64,000 nt of DNA. It comes from Kytococcus sedentarius DSM 20547. Lineage in GTDB: Bacteria > Actinomycetota > Actinomycetes > Actinomycetales > Dermatophilaceae. Below are positions 27,421-36,245 of the stretch, in pieces. Under the pieces are notes generated by a model, which ran no database searches, was not told the origin of the DNA, and was given only the letters and a program-made list of their open reading frames with translations. The stretch is from NCBI RefSeq assembly GCF_000023925.1, contig NC_013169.1:434001-498000 (forward strand). Direction: 5' to 3'. The translations under genes were made by a program, and so were the position numbers. Position 1 is the first letter of the stretch; every line of letters begins with the position of its first letter.

Positions 27421-27472
27421 GGGTCCGCCCCATCGGCCGGTGACAATTCACCCACCGGCGGGGCGCGGACCC
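27421..27472. terminator. Hairpin terminator after the MMPL gene
   Basis: GGGTCCGCCCC (27421-27431) pairs with GGGGCGCGGACCC (27460-27472), with an inner CCGGTG/CACCGG stem and an AT-richer loop. It separates the MMPL gene from the MFS gene, whose own TAGGCT promoter begins 12 bases later. Confidence 0.6.
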
Positions 27473-27497
27473 GGGGACAGGCTTAGGCTGACCCCTG

Positions 27498-28715
27498 ATG
27501 ACGACGACGGCGGCGACTGACGAGGCAACGGGCTTCCCCCGGGAGATCTGGATCCTCATCGGCGCCGCCTTCGTCGTGGCGGTGGGATTCGGCATCGTGG
27601 CCCCGGCCCTGCCGCAGTTCGCCCGCAGCTTCGGGGTGGGGCCCACGGCCGCTGCGGCGATCATCTCCACCTTCGCGGCCTTCCGGCTGTTCTTCGCCCC
27701 GGTCGGGGGGCGGCTCTCCGAGGCCCTGGGTGAGCGGCCCGTGTACCTGACCGGGCTGGTGATCGTCGCGCTGTCCACGGGAGCCGCCGCGTTCGCCACC
27801 AACTACTGGATGCTGCTGATCTTCCGCTCGCTGGGCGGCATCGGCTCCACCATGTTCACCGTCTCGGCCGTGGCGCTGCTGGTCCGGATGGCGCCGCCCA
27901 CCAAGCGGGGTCGCGTGTCCGCCGCCTACGGGTCGGCCTTCCTGCTGGGCAACGTGTTCGGCCCCGTCCTCGGCGGGCTGCTGGCCGGGCTGGGCCTGCG
28001 GGCGCCCTTCCTGATCTACGGGGTCGCCCTGCTGATCGCCGCCGGGGTGGTGGCCATCGGCATCCCGCGCGATGTGGGGCACGCCGCCCGCAAGGGAACC
28101 GGACCGCCCCGGATGTTGGTGCGTGAGGCCTGGGCGGATCCCGTCTACAAGGCCTGTCTGACCAGCGGGTTCGCGAACGGGTGGGCGAACTTCGGGGTGC
28201 GGGTGGCGCTGGTGCCGCTGTTCGTCGTGGAGGTGTTGCAGTCCGGGCCGCAGATGGCCGGCTTCGCGCTGGCCGCGTTCGCCGTGGGCAACGTGTTGGT
28301 GCTGAACCACAGTGGCCGGTTGAGCGACCGCATCGGGCGGCGTCCCCTCATCATCGGCGGGCTGGTGGTGTGTGGTGTGTTCACGGCCTTCTCCGGGTTC
28401 ATCACCGACGTGTGGGTGTACCTCGGTGTGATGGCGGTGGCCGGCGTGGGGGCGGGCATGCTGAACCCAGCCCAGCAGGCTGCGGTGGCCGACGTGGTGG
28501 GCAACGAGCGCTCGGCCGGGACGGTGCTCGCCGGTTTCCAGATGTCGCAGGACGTCGGGGCGATTCTCGGGCCGATCGTCGTGGGCATGCTGGCCGAGCA
28601 GTTCGGTTACGGCTTCGCCTTCGCTGCGACCGGCGTGATCATGGCCGCCTCGGTGCTGGTGTGGATCGGTCGGCGGGAGACCGCGCGGGTGGTCGTCGAG
28701 CAGGAAGTCACCTGA
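27498..28715 (+). CDS. MFS transporter (multidrug-efflux type)
   Basis: A 405-residue major facilitator with 12 predicted helices. Motif A is present after helix 2 (GGRLSEALGERPVY) and repeated after helix 8 (SGRLSDRIGRRPLI), as in drug:proton antiporters of the TetA/Bmr type. TAGGCT lies 8 bases before the ATG, with no ribosome site. Substrate unknown. Confidence 0.85.
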   Translation: MTTTAATDEATGFPREIWILIGAAFVVAVGFGIVAPALPQFARSFGVGPTAAAAIISTFAAFRLFFAPVGGRLSEALGERPVYLTGLVIVALSTGAAAFATNYWMLLIFRSLGGIGSTMFTVSAVALLVRMAPPTKRGRVSAAYGSAFLLGNVFGPVLGGLLAGLGLRAPFLIYGVALLIAAGVVAIGIPRDVGHAARKGTGPPRMLVREAWADPVYKACLTSGFANGWANFGVRVALVPLFVVEVLQSGPQMAGFALAAFAVGNVLVLNHSGRLSDRIGRRPLIIGGLVVCGVFTAFSGFITDVWVYLGVMAVAGVGAGMLNPAQQAAVADVVGNERSAGTVLAGFQMSQDVGAILGPIVVGMLAEQFGYGFAFAATGVIMAASVLVWIGRRETARVVVEQEVT

Positions 28716-28776
28716 CCGAGGCGCTGCGAGGGCGCTCCGCCCGGGGTGCTAGGGGCGTTGCCCCGCCGCGAATCCC

Positions 28777-29958
28777 TCAGTCGCCGGCTCCGGCGTCGGC
28801 CACCGCGGCCTCCCGCGCCCGACGCGGCAACATGGCCGCCAGCCCGGCCACCAAGGCTGCGGTGGTCAGCGGCACGAACATGGCCGGGCCCATGCCCCAG
28901 CGGGTGCTCGCCCAGCCGATCAGTGCGGGACCGGCCAGGAAGGTCAGGTACCCCGCTCCGGCCACCACCGCGAGCATGCGTCCGCCGCCCAGGTGTCCGG
29001 CCATGCCGTAGATCATCGGGGCCAGGACGGCCACGCCGATGCCCACCAGCGCCCACGCGCCCAGCACGACGGGCAGGGAGTTCTGGGTGGCCGCCACGAG
29101 GTAGCCGACCGCGGCCAGCAGCGCACCCCCCACGAGGGCGGGGCGGGCGCCGATGCGGTCCACCACCCAGTCGCCGCTGAGCCGCAGCGCCACCATCGCG
29201 GCCGAGAAGACCGCCAGGCCGGCGGCACCCACACCGGGGGAGACGCCGGTGACGTCGGTGACGTGGATGGTCGACCAGTCCCACCCGGTGCCCTCGGTGA
29301 GGCCGAACAGCACCGCCATCGCGGCCAGAAGCCACGTGATCGCGGGCAGGCGCGTGCGGCCGCCGGCCTCGTCGCGGTGGGCGATGATCGGGGTGTCCGG
29401 GGTGCGGGGGCTGATGGTCAGCAGCAGCGCGGAGACCACCACGATGGCGCCGAGGGTCGCCACCACGACCGTCCCCCCGGGGCCGGAGCTGACGGTGTTG
29501 GCACCCAGGACGGCGCTGGCGCCGGCGAGTGACCCCATCGAGAAGAAGGCGTGGAGGGTGCTCATGATGCGGCGGCGAGCCACGCGCTCGGCGTTCACCG
29601 CGAGGGCGTTCATGGAGACGTCCATGGCGCCGTTGCCCAGTCCCAGCAGGCAGGCGGCGACGAGCAGCATCGGCCAGGAGGTGGCGGCGGCGAGGGTGGC
29701 GAAGGCGACCATCATGACGACGGCGCCGACGATGGTGGGACGTCGGGCTCCGATGCGGTCGGCCAGCCGGCCGGAGATCTGCATGGTCACGGCTGCGGAG
29801 AACCCGACCGTGACCAGCAGGATGGAGACGTCCCCCTCGTGGATGCCGATGCGGTCCCGCAGGCTCGCGAGCAGACCACCCCAGATGCCGATCATGAACC
29901 CGTTGATGACGAACAGGGCCGCCACCTGCGGGGCGGAGGTGAGGACGGGACGCAGCAT
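28777..29958 (-). CDS. MFS transporter
   Basis: A 393-residue major facilitator with 12 helices, of the YbjJ/FucP-like branch (VINGFMIGIWGGLLASLRDR, ISGRLADRIGARRPTI). It is convergent with the previous MFS gene; the 60-bp gap holds a short GGGGC/GCCCC hairpin. GAGAAT lies 6 bases before the ATG (with TG extension), again without a ribosome site. Substrate unknown. Confidence 0.83.
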   Translation of the reverse strand: MLRPVLTSAPQVAALFVINGFMIGIWGGLLASLRDRIGIHEGDVSILLVTVGFSAAVTMQISGRLADRIGARRPTIVGAVVMMVAFATLAAATSWPMLLVAACLLGLGNGAMDVSMNALAVNAERVARRRIMSTLHAFFSMGSLAGASAVLGANTVSSGPGGTVVVATLGAIVVVSALLLTISPRTPDTPIIAHRDEAGGRTRLPAITWLLAAMAVLFGLTEGTGWDWSTIHVTDVTGVSPGVGAAGLAVFSAAMVALRLSGDWVVDRIGARPALVGGALLAAVGYLVAATQNSLPVVLGAWALVGIGVAVLAPMIYGMAGHLGGGRMLAVVAGAGYLTFLAGPALIGWASTRWGMGPAMFVPLTTAALVAGLAAMLPRRAREAAVADAGAGD

Positions 29959-30115
29959 GGGGCCATTCTCCCAGCGGCAGAGCGGCGTTCAGGACGGTTG
30001 TGGGGTGACGTGCAGCGCACCGCGTGGTGGCGCCGGAGCGGTGCCCTTGCTGACGGGCTGCGCGTCGAGCGCTGCTCCTGCCCACCACGGGTCGGTGGTG
30101 CGTACGCTCACCCCC

Positions 30116-31024
30116 ATGGATCGGCGGACCCTGCGTACCGAGGTGCTCCTGGTGCTCGGGCTCTCGTTGGGTGCCTCGGCGCTGTGGTCGTTGCTGCGAC
30201 TGGTGGACTTGCTCTCGCGTCCTGGTGGCCTGGCTGCGGCGACCACGTACATGAACACCCCGGCCGATCCCAGTCGCCCGTGGCTCTCGGTGCTCTACGA
30301 GGTGGTGGGCCTGGGCCTCGCCCTGGTGCCGGCAGTGCTGGCGCTCTTCCTCCTCGGCACTGTGTGGCCGCCCCGTGGCCCGGCGGCGTCCCGTGCCCCT
30401 GTGCCGACCCATGCCTCGGAGGCATCCCGTGCCCCGGCCACGTCCGGTCACCTGGTGGCGCCCGCTGACCCGACGGCACAGAGTGGTGCGGCCGTGCCCT
30501 CGGGAGGGCGTCCGGGTCGTAGGCCGATCAGCGCGGGGGCCCGGATCGTCGGTCTCGATCGCACCCGCCCGGGACCGGATCTGGCCGGCGGGCTGCTGCT
30601 GGCGGCCGTCATCGGCCTGCCGGGGCTCGGGCTCTACCTCGCGGCGACGCACTGGGGCCTGAACTCCACCGTGGCGCCGGCCAGCGAGGCGAGTCCGTGG
30701 TGGGCGCTGGGACTCCTCGTCCTCGCTGCGCTGAAGAACGGTGTGCTCGAAGAGGTCGTGGTCGTCGGCTACCTCGTCACGCGGTCGCGTCAGCTGGGTG
30801 TCCTGCCCTGGACGGCTGTCGTCCTGGCTGCCCTCCTGCGCGGCGTCTACCACCTGTACCAAGGCTTCGGTGCGGGCTTGGGAAACGTCGTGATGGGCTT
30901 GGTCTTCGGGGCTTGGTACCTGCGGACCGGTCGGGTGATGCCGCTGGTGGTGGCCCACGTGGTCATCGACCTGGTGGCCTTCATCGGGTACGCCACCGTT
31001 GCGCCGCGCGTCGACTGGATCTGA
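30116..31024 (+). CDS. CPBP-family intramembrane protein (Abi-like, atypical motif)
   Basis: A 302-residue membrane protein with about seven helices and a Pro/Ala/Ser-rich cytoplasmic loop (about 90-145). The C-terminal part is CPBP-like: the Glu pair is in NGVLEEVVVVGYL, then LLRGVYHLYQG and VVAHVVIDLVAF. The standard motif EExxxR lacks its arginine (a valine stands there), so protease activity is not assured. TACGCT lies 7 bases before the ATG: leaderless. CPBP members process prenylated or signal proteins; no target is evident. Confidence 0.78.
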   Translation: MDRRTLRTEVLLVLGLSLGASALWSLLRLVDLLSRPGGLAAATTYMNTPADPSRPWLSVLYEVVGLGLALVPAVLALFLLGTVWPPRGPAASRAPVPTHASEASRAPATSGHLVAPADPTAQSGAAVPSGGRPGRRPISAGARIVGLDRTRPGPDLAGGLLLAAVIGLPGLGLYLAATHWGLNSTVAPASEASPWWALGLLVLAALKNGVLEEVVVVGYLVTRSRQLGVLPWTAVVLAALLRGVYHLYQGFGAGLGNVVMGLVFGAWYLRTGRVMPLVVAHVVIDLVAFIGYATVAPRVDWI

Positions 31025-31110
31025 GGCCGCGAGGTCTGGGCCCGACCACCGCGGCGGCCGGTCCGGACACGCGCCGCGGAGACTGATGCGGACGCGCACA
31101 GCAGCGGTTG

Positions 31111-31127
31111 TGAGGGTTGCCTCACCT
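31111..31127. promoter_or_regulatory. IdeR/DtxR-like iron box
   Basis: TGAGGGTTGCCTCACCT matches 13 of 17 positions of an iron-box consensus quoted from memory (TTAGGTTAGCCTAACCT) and has the TGAGG/CCTCA symmetry. It overlaps the -35 area of the TAACCT promoter (31132-31137) of the siderophore-interacting protein gene. Iron-loaded IdeR bound here would repress the gene. Confidence 0.6.
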
Positions 31128-31143
31128 CACGTAACCTGCGCTC

Positions 31144-32139
31144 ATGTCGAAGGCGAACTACAGGGACTTCCGAGCCACCGTGAGCGGGATGCAGCGCATC
31201 TCGCCGAGCTTCGTGCGGGTCACCCTGGCCGATGAGGGCCTCCGCGACTTCGGCGACACCTGCCTGGACCAGCGCATCAAGGTGGTCTTCCCCCTGGAGG
31301 GTGCGGACGAGGGAGCCGACCCGTTCGCCACGTTCCCGACCGGCGACACCTGGTACCTCGCGTGGAGGGAACTGCCCGACGCCGAGCGCAACGTCTTCCG
31401 CACCTACACGCCCGCGGCCGTGCGTCGCGATGCGGGGGAGCTGGACATCGACGTCGCTGTTCACGGGGAGACCGGGCCCGGGTCCGTCTGGGCGTTGCAC
31501 GTGCAGCCCGGTGACCCCGTGATGGTGTGGGGGCCGGACGCCACCGTCCCCGGCAACGAGGCCGTGGGGGTCGACTGGACCCCCGGGGCGGCTGAGCGCT
31601 TCCTCCTGGCTGGGGATGAGACAGCGGTGCCCGCCATCGTGAACATCCTGCGTGCCCTCCCCGCCGGCGCGACCGGGCAGGCCTTCCTGGAGGTCCCGGA
31701 GTCCGGTGACGCCCGCGAGATCGAGGCGCCGGCTGGCATCGAGGTCGTGTGGCTGCCCCGCGACGAGGGCCAGGCACCGGGGGAGCGGTTGACTCTCGAG
31801 GTGCCCGAGCGGCTCACTGTCCAGGCGGGGTCGCGCGAGCCGGTCCATCTCGAAGACAGCGTCACGGCCCGTGGCGAGTCGGTGCCGCCCACCAACGAGG
31901 TGCCGTCGGGGGAGTCTGCCCCGGCCGGAGACCTCGGACAGCCCGATGTCACCGACGACCCGGAGGCCGTGCCGTGGGAGGTCACTCGTGTCACGGATGC
32001 AGAGCTCACCTATGCCTGGTTCGCCGCTGAGTCCAGTGCCGTGAAGGCGTTGCGCAGGCACCTCGTCCGCGAGTGCGGATGGGACAGGCGGCAGGTGGCC
32101 TTCATGGGCTACTGGAAGCAGGGCGTCAGCCAGGTCTGA
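31144..32139 (+). CDS. Siderophore-interacting protein (FAD-dependent ferric-siderophore reductase)
   Basis: A 331-residue SIP/ViuB-type reductase. An FAD-binding domain carries the R-x-Y-T motif (FRTYTPAAVRRD), followed by the NAD(P)H domain (FLLAGDETAVPAIVNIL, TYAWFAAESSAVKALRRHL, FMGYWKQG). It reduces ferric siderophores in the cytoplasm to release iron. An acidic, Pro/Ser-rich insert of about 60 residues (roughly 220-280) makes it longer than most relatives (about 260-300). TAACCT lies 6 bases before the ATG: leaderless and under an IdeR-like box. No siderophore transporter genes are adjacent. Confidence 0.9.
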   Translation: MSKANYRDFRATVSGMQRISPSFVRVTLADEGLRDFGDTCLDQRIKVVFPLEGADEGADPFATFPTGDTWYLAWRELPDAERNVFRTYTPAAVRRDAGELDIDVAVHGETGPGSVWALHVQPGDPVMVWGPDATVPGNEAVGVDWTPGAAERFLLAGDETAVPAIVNILRALPAGATGQAFLEVPESGDAREIEAPAGIEVVWLPRDEGQAPGERLTLEVPERLTVQAGSREPVHLEDSVTARGESVPPTNEVPSGESAPAGDLGQPDVTDDPEAVPWEVTRVTDAELTYAWFAAESSAVKALRRHLVRECGWDRRQVAFMGYWKQGVSQV

Positions 32140-32580
32140 GTCGCCGATCGCTCGCCGTTGAAGGGTCCACCGTGCCTGGGTTTTCCGCCTGCGGTAGGTG
32201 GGCTCGGTGGTCCCTTTCAGTGGTGGATGTGGATGGTGATGCGGCCGCTGGGTTCGCGGGTGGTGGTGTGGCCGGTGGCGGGTTGTTCGATGTGCCCATC
32301 CGGGGGGTGCCCCTCGGGGGGCTTTCCATGGGTTGACGTGGTGCATCTGGCGTCAGGAGAACGGTCGGTCGAAGCCTTCGCCGGCGCACTCGCCGATGGT
32401 ACACGCAACCGACACGATGCAAACAAGAACTAGAACATATGGGCGACGTCGCGCGGTCCCCAGACACACCCACCCGACCTGTGCACAATCCCCAGCCGCA
32501 CCCCACCCCACCCCACGCCACAGGGGGCCGACGCACCCGCGCCGGCCCCCCATTGCCTCCTGGATCCCTGCCTCAGCCCC
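32140..32580. other. 441-bp gap with a possible HNH-endonuclease tail relic
   Basis: No intact gene. On the minus strand a 69-codon frame (32217-32426, TTG start) ends in GHTTTREPSGRITIHIHH, which resembles the C-terminal tails of DUF222/HNH endonucleases common in Micrococcales, but the domain itself is absent. An AT-rich patch with GAACATATG (32431-32440) resembles half of an actinobacterial LexA box, which such genes often carry. If right, this is a relic in which promoter and tail remain and the body is deleted. Confidence 0.25.
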
Positions 32581-33819
32581 TCACAGCGCCGCGACCAGGT
32601 ACCCGTCGTGCTCGTCGTCCCACCACAGCTCGGCCACGTCCTCGGTGTCTGCCGCCTTGCAGAACTGCAGGAAGCTCGAGTACCCCAGCGACTTCTCGCT
32701 GAACTCCGACTCGTGGTGACGCAGCCGGTCCTTGAGTCCGGACAGCGGCACACCCTCACCCTCCGGGTCCTCCTCGTCCAGCACCCGGCGCAGCAGGTCG
32801 AACGCCACCTCGCGGTCGGCCTCGCCGGGGAGCTCCACCATCGGGTCGCCCGACGAGGGTCCGTCCGACAGCGTGATGACGCCACGGTCGTCCAAGTGCT
32901 TCAACAGCTCCCCGAACGCCCGGAAGCCGAAGTCCGCCTCGGAGAAGGTCGGGTCCTTGCGCAACAGGGTCCGCTTCAGGGCCGATGCGGTGACCGGCCC
33001 ACTGGCCGTGCGCTGCAGCCCGGCGACGGTCTGGGCCACCAGCGGCGCCAACGCACCGGTGCTCTGGTTGGCGGTGGCCACCTCCTCGCCCTCGGGGGTC
33101 GTCTTCGGCGCCGAGCGCGAGCCGCCGCGCGAGGACTTGCCGGACTTCCCTGCATCGGTCTTGGTGTCGGCGGCGTCGCTCCCTGCACCGGTCCCGCCCT
33201 TGGCCGGCGTCTCCGATGCGGTGTTCGTCGCCCCGCCGCCCGAGCCGCCGCTGCTCGCGGCGCCACCGCCGGACCCGCCGCTCTTCTTGCCGCGGCCCGA
33301 CTTGCCACCTTCGGAGCCCTTGGTCTCCTTGGCGGGGGTGTGCGGGTCCACCCCATCGAGGGTGTCGTAGAACAGGAACTCGTCACAGCTCGGCGGCAGC
33401 ATCGCGCTGGTCGAGTTGCGCACGCCCACCCCGATCACGTTCTTGTTCAGCTCACGCAGCTTGTGCACCAGGGGGGTGAAGTCGGAGTCACCCGTGCAGA
33501 TGGCGAAGGTGGTGATGTAGCCGCGCTCGAAGGCCATCTCGATGGCGTCCACGACCATCTTGATGTCGGCGGCGTTCTTGCGGGAGGCGCCCATGCGCTG
33601 GGGCATCTCGATGAGCTCGACGTGGCTGCGCGTCAGCATCCGCCGGTCCTCGTCGAAGTACGACCAGTCCGCGTACGCCCGACGCACGACCACCCGCCCC
33701 CGCTCGGCCAGGGCGTCAGCGATGGGCTTGAGGTCGAAGGTCATTCCCCCCAAGTGGTCCCGCGCGCCCAGCGCGAGGTTCTCATAGTCCACGAACAGTG
33801 CGATCCGGTCTTCTTCCAC
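32581..33819 (-). CDS. NYN-domain nuclease with two OST-HTH/LOTUS domains
   Basis: A 412-residue protein. The N-terminal NYN (PIN-like RNase) domain covers about 1-155 with its acidic residues in ALFVDYENLAL, ADIKMVVDAIEM and CTGDSDFTPLV. A Gly/Ser/Lys-rich disordered linker (about 160-235) leads to two OST-HTH/LOTUS domains at about 240-310 and 330-412. The family (LabA/DUF88-like) is believed to act on RNA, with the LOTUS domains binding RNA. The GTG at 33819 is chosen because TAAGGT lies 7 bases upstream; an in-frame GTG at 33870 would add 17 residues with no homology. It stands alone. Confidence 0.88.
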   Translation of the reverse strand: MEEDRIALFVDYENLALGARDHLGGMTFDLKPIADALAERGRVVVRRAYADWSYFDEDRRMLTRSHVELIEMPQRMGASRKNAADIKMVVDAIEMAFERGYITTFAICTGDSDFTPLVHKLRELNKNVIGVGVRNSTSAMLPPSCDEFLFYDTLDGVDPHTPAKETKGSEGGKSGRGKKSGGSGGGAASSGGSGGGATNTASETPAKGGTGAGSDAADTKTDAGKSGKSSRGGSRSAPKTTPEGEEVATANQSTGALAPLVAQTVAGLQRTASGPVTASALKRTLLRKDPTFSEADFGFRAFGELLKHLDDRGVITLSDGPSSGDPMVELPGEADREVAFDLLRRVLDEEDPEGEGVPLSGLKDRLRHHESEFSEKSLGYSSFLQFCKAADTEDVAELWWDDEHDGYLVAAL

Positions 33820-33893
33820 ACCCGTGACCTTACTCGCCCCACGGGCCCGCCATCCCGCACCCGGGGTCACCCCTCATCGGAGCGGCCACCGCC

Positions 33894-34367
33894 TCATCGG
33901 GCCGGGCGGGGGCTCACCCGGATGGTGATCGTCCCGGCCACCACGACCGTGCCGTCCTCCCGGGTCGCGGCGACCCCCACCGGCACGCCCAGCGTCTCGT
34001 CGGCCGCGGTCGGCCACTCGTCGGGGGTGGTGATCGCCACGCACTGCAGGTCGGTGGTCGACTTGGCGAGGTACTCCACCTCCATCCCGACGGGGATCCA
34101 CCGGTGCGATGGGGGAGTCGTCGCCTCGGCGAGCAGGCCCATCGCGGCCTCCAACCCGTTGCAGACCGCGATGGCGTGCACGGTCCCCAGGTGGTTCTCC
34201 AGCGCCCGTCGCTTGGGCAGCACGAGCTCGGCCCGGTGCGGCCCGACGTGGTCGATCCGCATCCGCAGCGGGCGGAAGTACGGCACCCGCCAGCCGTAGA
34301 CCCGGGCGAACAGGGCCCGTCCGATGCGGGTGTGGTGCAGCCGGCGGTAGGTCGTGTAGGTGTCCAC
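33894..34367 (-). CDS. DUF4442 hotdog-fold protein
   Basis: A 157-residue protein of the DUF4442/thioesterase-like hotdog group: MRIDHVGPHRAELVLPKRRA, LGTVHAIAVCNGLEAAMGLL and GMEVEYLAKSTTDLQ. Some relatives bind acyl-CoA, but no catalytic function is proved. The GTG at 34367 has TACCCT 7 bases upstream and no ribosome site: leaderless. Confidence 0.75.
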   Translation of the reverse strand: MDTYTTYRRLHHTRIGRALFARVYGWRVPYFRPLRMRIDHVGPHRAELVLPKRRALENHLGTVHAIAVCNGLEAAMGLLAEATTPPSHRWIPVGMEVEYLAKSTTDLQCVAITTPDEWPTAADETLGVPVGVAATREDGTVVVAGTITIRVSPRPAR

Positions 34368-34391
34368 GCCGTACAGGGTAGGACGCGCCGA

Positions 34392-34940
34392 TCAGGCGTG
34401 GTCGGTGTCCTCGGACAGGTCCTGCCGCAGCGACCACCACAGGAAGGGCACGCTCACCAGTGCCAGCACCGTCCGCGGGCGGGACGCGCCGCAGCGCGAG
34501 ACGACCTTGATCGCCTGCCGCTCCAGCCACAGCCCCCCGGCCAACCCGGCCCCGAGCAGCAGCACCCCGGGTAGCAGCACCTTGCTCCAGGGGATGTCCG
34601 GCTGGTCGAGCCCCTGCGAGGTGCTCGGCAGCGAGTCGGTGGACTCGTCTGCCCGCCCGATGGGGGTGGCGTCGCCCCCATCGGGGCCGGTCTCACCCAC
34701 CCCGCCGGCGGTGGCCCGGTCCGATGCGGTCAGCCCGCCGGGTGCCACACCGTCGGGGCGCAGCGCGAACACGGCCGCCCCGACCCCGGCGAGGGCGAGC
34801 TGCAACGGCCACCGACGCCGCCAGTCCGGCACCCAGTCGGGCAGGGCGCTGCTGGTGGCGGCGACGGCGGTGAGCGCCAGGGCCGTCCCGGCCGGGAAGG
34901 GCTCCGCCCGCACGGCCGAGGCCACGACGTCGTGGGCCAT
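34392..34940 (-). CDS. Membrane protein of unknown function
   Basis: A 182-residue protein with three or four hydrophobic stretches (about 17-32, 47-62, 119-137, 155-170) and a central Gly/Asp/Ser-rich loop. It starts one base after the stop of the PEBP gene on the same strand, so the two form an operon. No family recognised. Confidence 0.55.
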   Translation of the reverse strand: MAHDVVASAVRAEPFPAGTALALTAVAATSSALPDWVPDWRRRWPLQLALAGVGAAVFALRPDGVAPGGLTASDRATAGGVGETGPDGGDATPIGRADESTDSLPSTSQGLDQPDIPWSKVLLPGVLLLGAGLAGGLWLERQAIKVVSRCGASRPRTVLALVSVPFLWWSLRQDLSEDTDHA

Positions 34941-34941
34941 C

Positions 34942-35481
34942 TCAGTCCCCCTGGACCTGGTAGGTCCCCGTGAGGGTCCCGCGGCCGATGGTCTGGAACA
35001 GCATCGTGAACGCCGCCACGGTGGCGCTGGCGGACTGGTCGAGGCCGAGGTCGTCGGTGTCCAGGGCGTGCACGGCGAAGATGTAGCGGTGCGGGCGGTC
35101 ACCGGGGGGCGGTGCCATGCCGGCCCAGGCCTTCGCTCCGGTGTCGGCACTCACCATGAACGCGCCCTCGGGCAGATTGTGGCCACCCTCGGCGCCCGCG
35201 TCGGCCGCGAGCTCGGTGGTGTCGGCCGGCAGGTTCAGCACGGTCCAGTGCCAGAAACCCGCGGGGGTGGGGGCGTCGGGGTCGAAGCAGCTCACGGCGA
35301 AGGACTGGGTGCCCTCCGGCGCGCCGCTCCAGGCCAGGTGGGGGGAGGTCTCGTCGCCGTCCGCGGCGTGCCGAGCGTCCATGGGCTCGCCCTCGCGCAC
35401 GTCCTTGCTGGTGACCTCGAACGATGCGGTCTCGGGGAGGAGGCTGTAGGGCTCCGGTGCTTGCGGTCGCTGCAGATCCAT
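34942..35481 (-). CDS. YbhB/YbcL-family PEBP-like protein
   Basis: A 179-residue phosphatidylethanolamine-binding-protein homologue: DGDETSPHLAWSGAPEGTQS with SFAVSCFDPDAP, GFWHWTVLNLP, PPPGDRPHRYIFAVHALD. Bacterial members bind small ligands, with no clear reaction. TACGGT lies 6 bases before the ATG: leaderless. It is divergent from the TIGR03086 gene. Confidence 0.88.
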   Translation of the reverse strand: MDLQRPQAPEPYSLLPETASFEVTSKDVREGEPMDARHAADGDETSPHLAWSGAPEGTQSFAVSCFDPDAPTPAGFWHWTVLNLPADTTELAADAGAEGGHNLPEGAFMVSADTGAKAWAGMAPPPGDRPHRYIFAVHALDTDDLGLDQSASATVAAFTMLFQTIGRGTLTGTYQVQGD

Positions 35482-35651
35482 GGGTCCACCGTATGCGGCT
35501 GCGGCCCTCGCGTCACCCCCTGTGCCCGGGGTGCCGGGCCGTGCCCCGTCACCCACCACGCCGGGGCGCCGGCTGCCGTCCGCGGGTGCTCGTCCACACC
35601 CGGCGCCCCGCCACCGGGCCGGTGTCAGCCCGGACGACTACCGTGCGAGGC

Positions 35652-36242
35652 ATGACTGCACCTGCTCCCGCCACGTCCCGCCAGGCCATCGACCTGCTGC
35701 CGGAGTCCGCCCGTGCCTTCGGGGTGGTCCTGGAGCGGCTGGACGACGGGGTGTGGGGTCGCCCGACGCCGTGCGCCGAGTGGTCGGTCCGGGACGTCGT
35801 GAACCACGTGGTGGCCGAGCACCTGTGGGTGCCGCACCTGCTGCGCGGGGAGTCCCTGCAGGAGGTCGGCGACCGGTACGACGGCAACGTCCTGGGTGAC
35901 TCCCCGGCGCAGGCCCGCCGTGCGTGGCAGATGGCGATGCTGGGCTCCCTCCAGGCCTGGGCGCAGGTCGACGACGCGGAGCAGCTGGTCGCGTTCTCCG
36001 GGGGCGAGCACCCCGCGGGGGAGTATGCCCACCAGATGCTCGTGGACCTGGTCGTCCACGCCTGGGACGTGGCCCAGGGCGGTGGCGTCGCGGTGCCGGT
36101 CATCACCGATGCGGTGGGCGTCGCTTTCGCCTACGAGAAGCCGCGCGTCGCCGACCACCGGGCCGCGGGCATCTTCGCGCCGCCCACCCGGCCCCGGTCC
36201 GACCACCCCATGGACCAGCTCGTCGCCCTGCTGGGGCGCTGA
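35652..36242 (+). CDS. TIGR03086/mycothiol maleylpyruvate isomerase-like protein
   Basis: A 196-residue DinB-like four-helix protein: TPCAEWSVRDVVNHVVAEHLW and MLVDLVVHAWDVAQ give the three-His metal site typical of TIGR03086. Such proteins are mycothiol-dependent or uncharacterised metalloenzymes. TACCGT lies 7 bases before the ATG: leaderless. The next gene starts 3 bases after its stop. Confidence 0.82.
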   Translation: MTAPAPATSRQAIDLLPESARAFGVVLERLDDGVWGRPTPCAEWSVRDVVNHVVAEHLWVPHLLRGESLQEVGDRYDGNVLGDSPAQARRAWQMAMLGSLQAWAQVDDAEQLVAFSGGEHPAGEYAHQMLVDLVVHAWDVAQGGGVAVPVITDAVGVAFAYEKPRVADHRAAGIFAPPTRPRSDHPMDQLVALLGR

Positions 36243-36245
36243 GCC

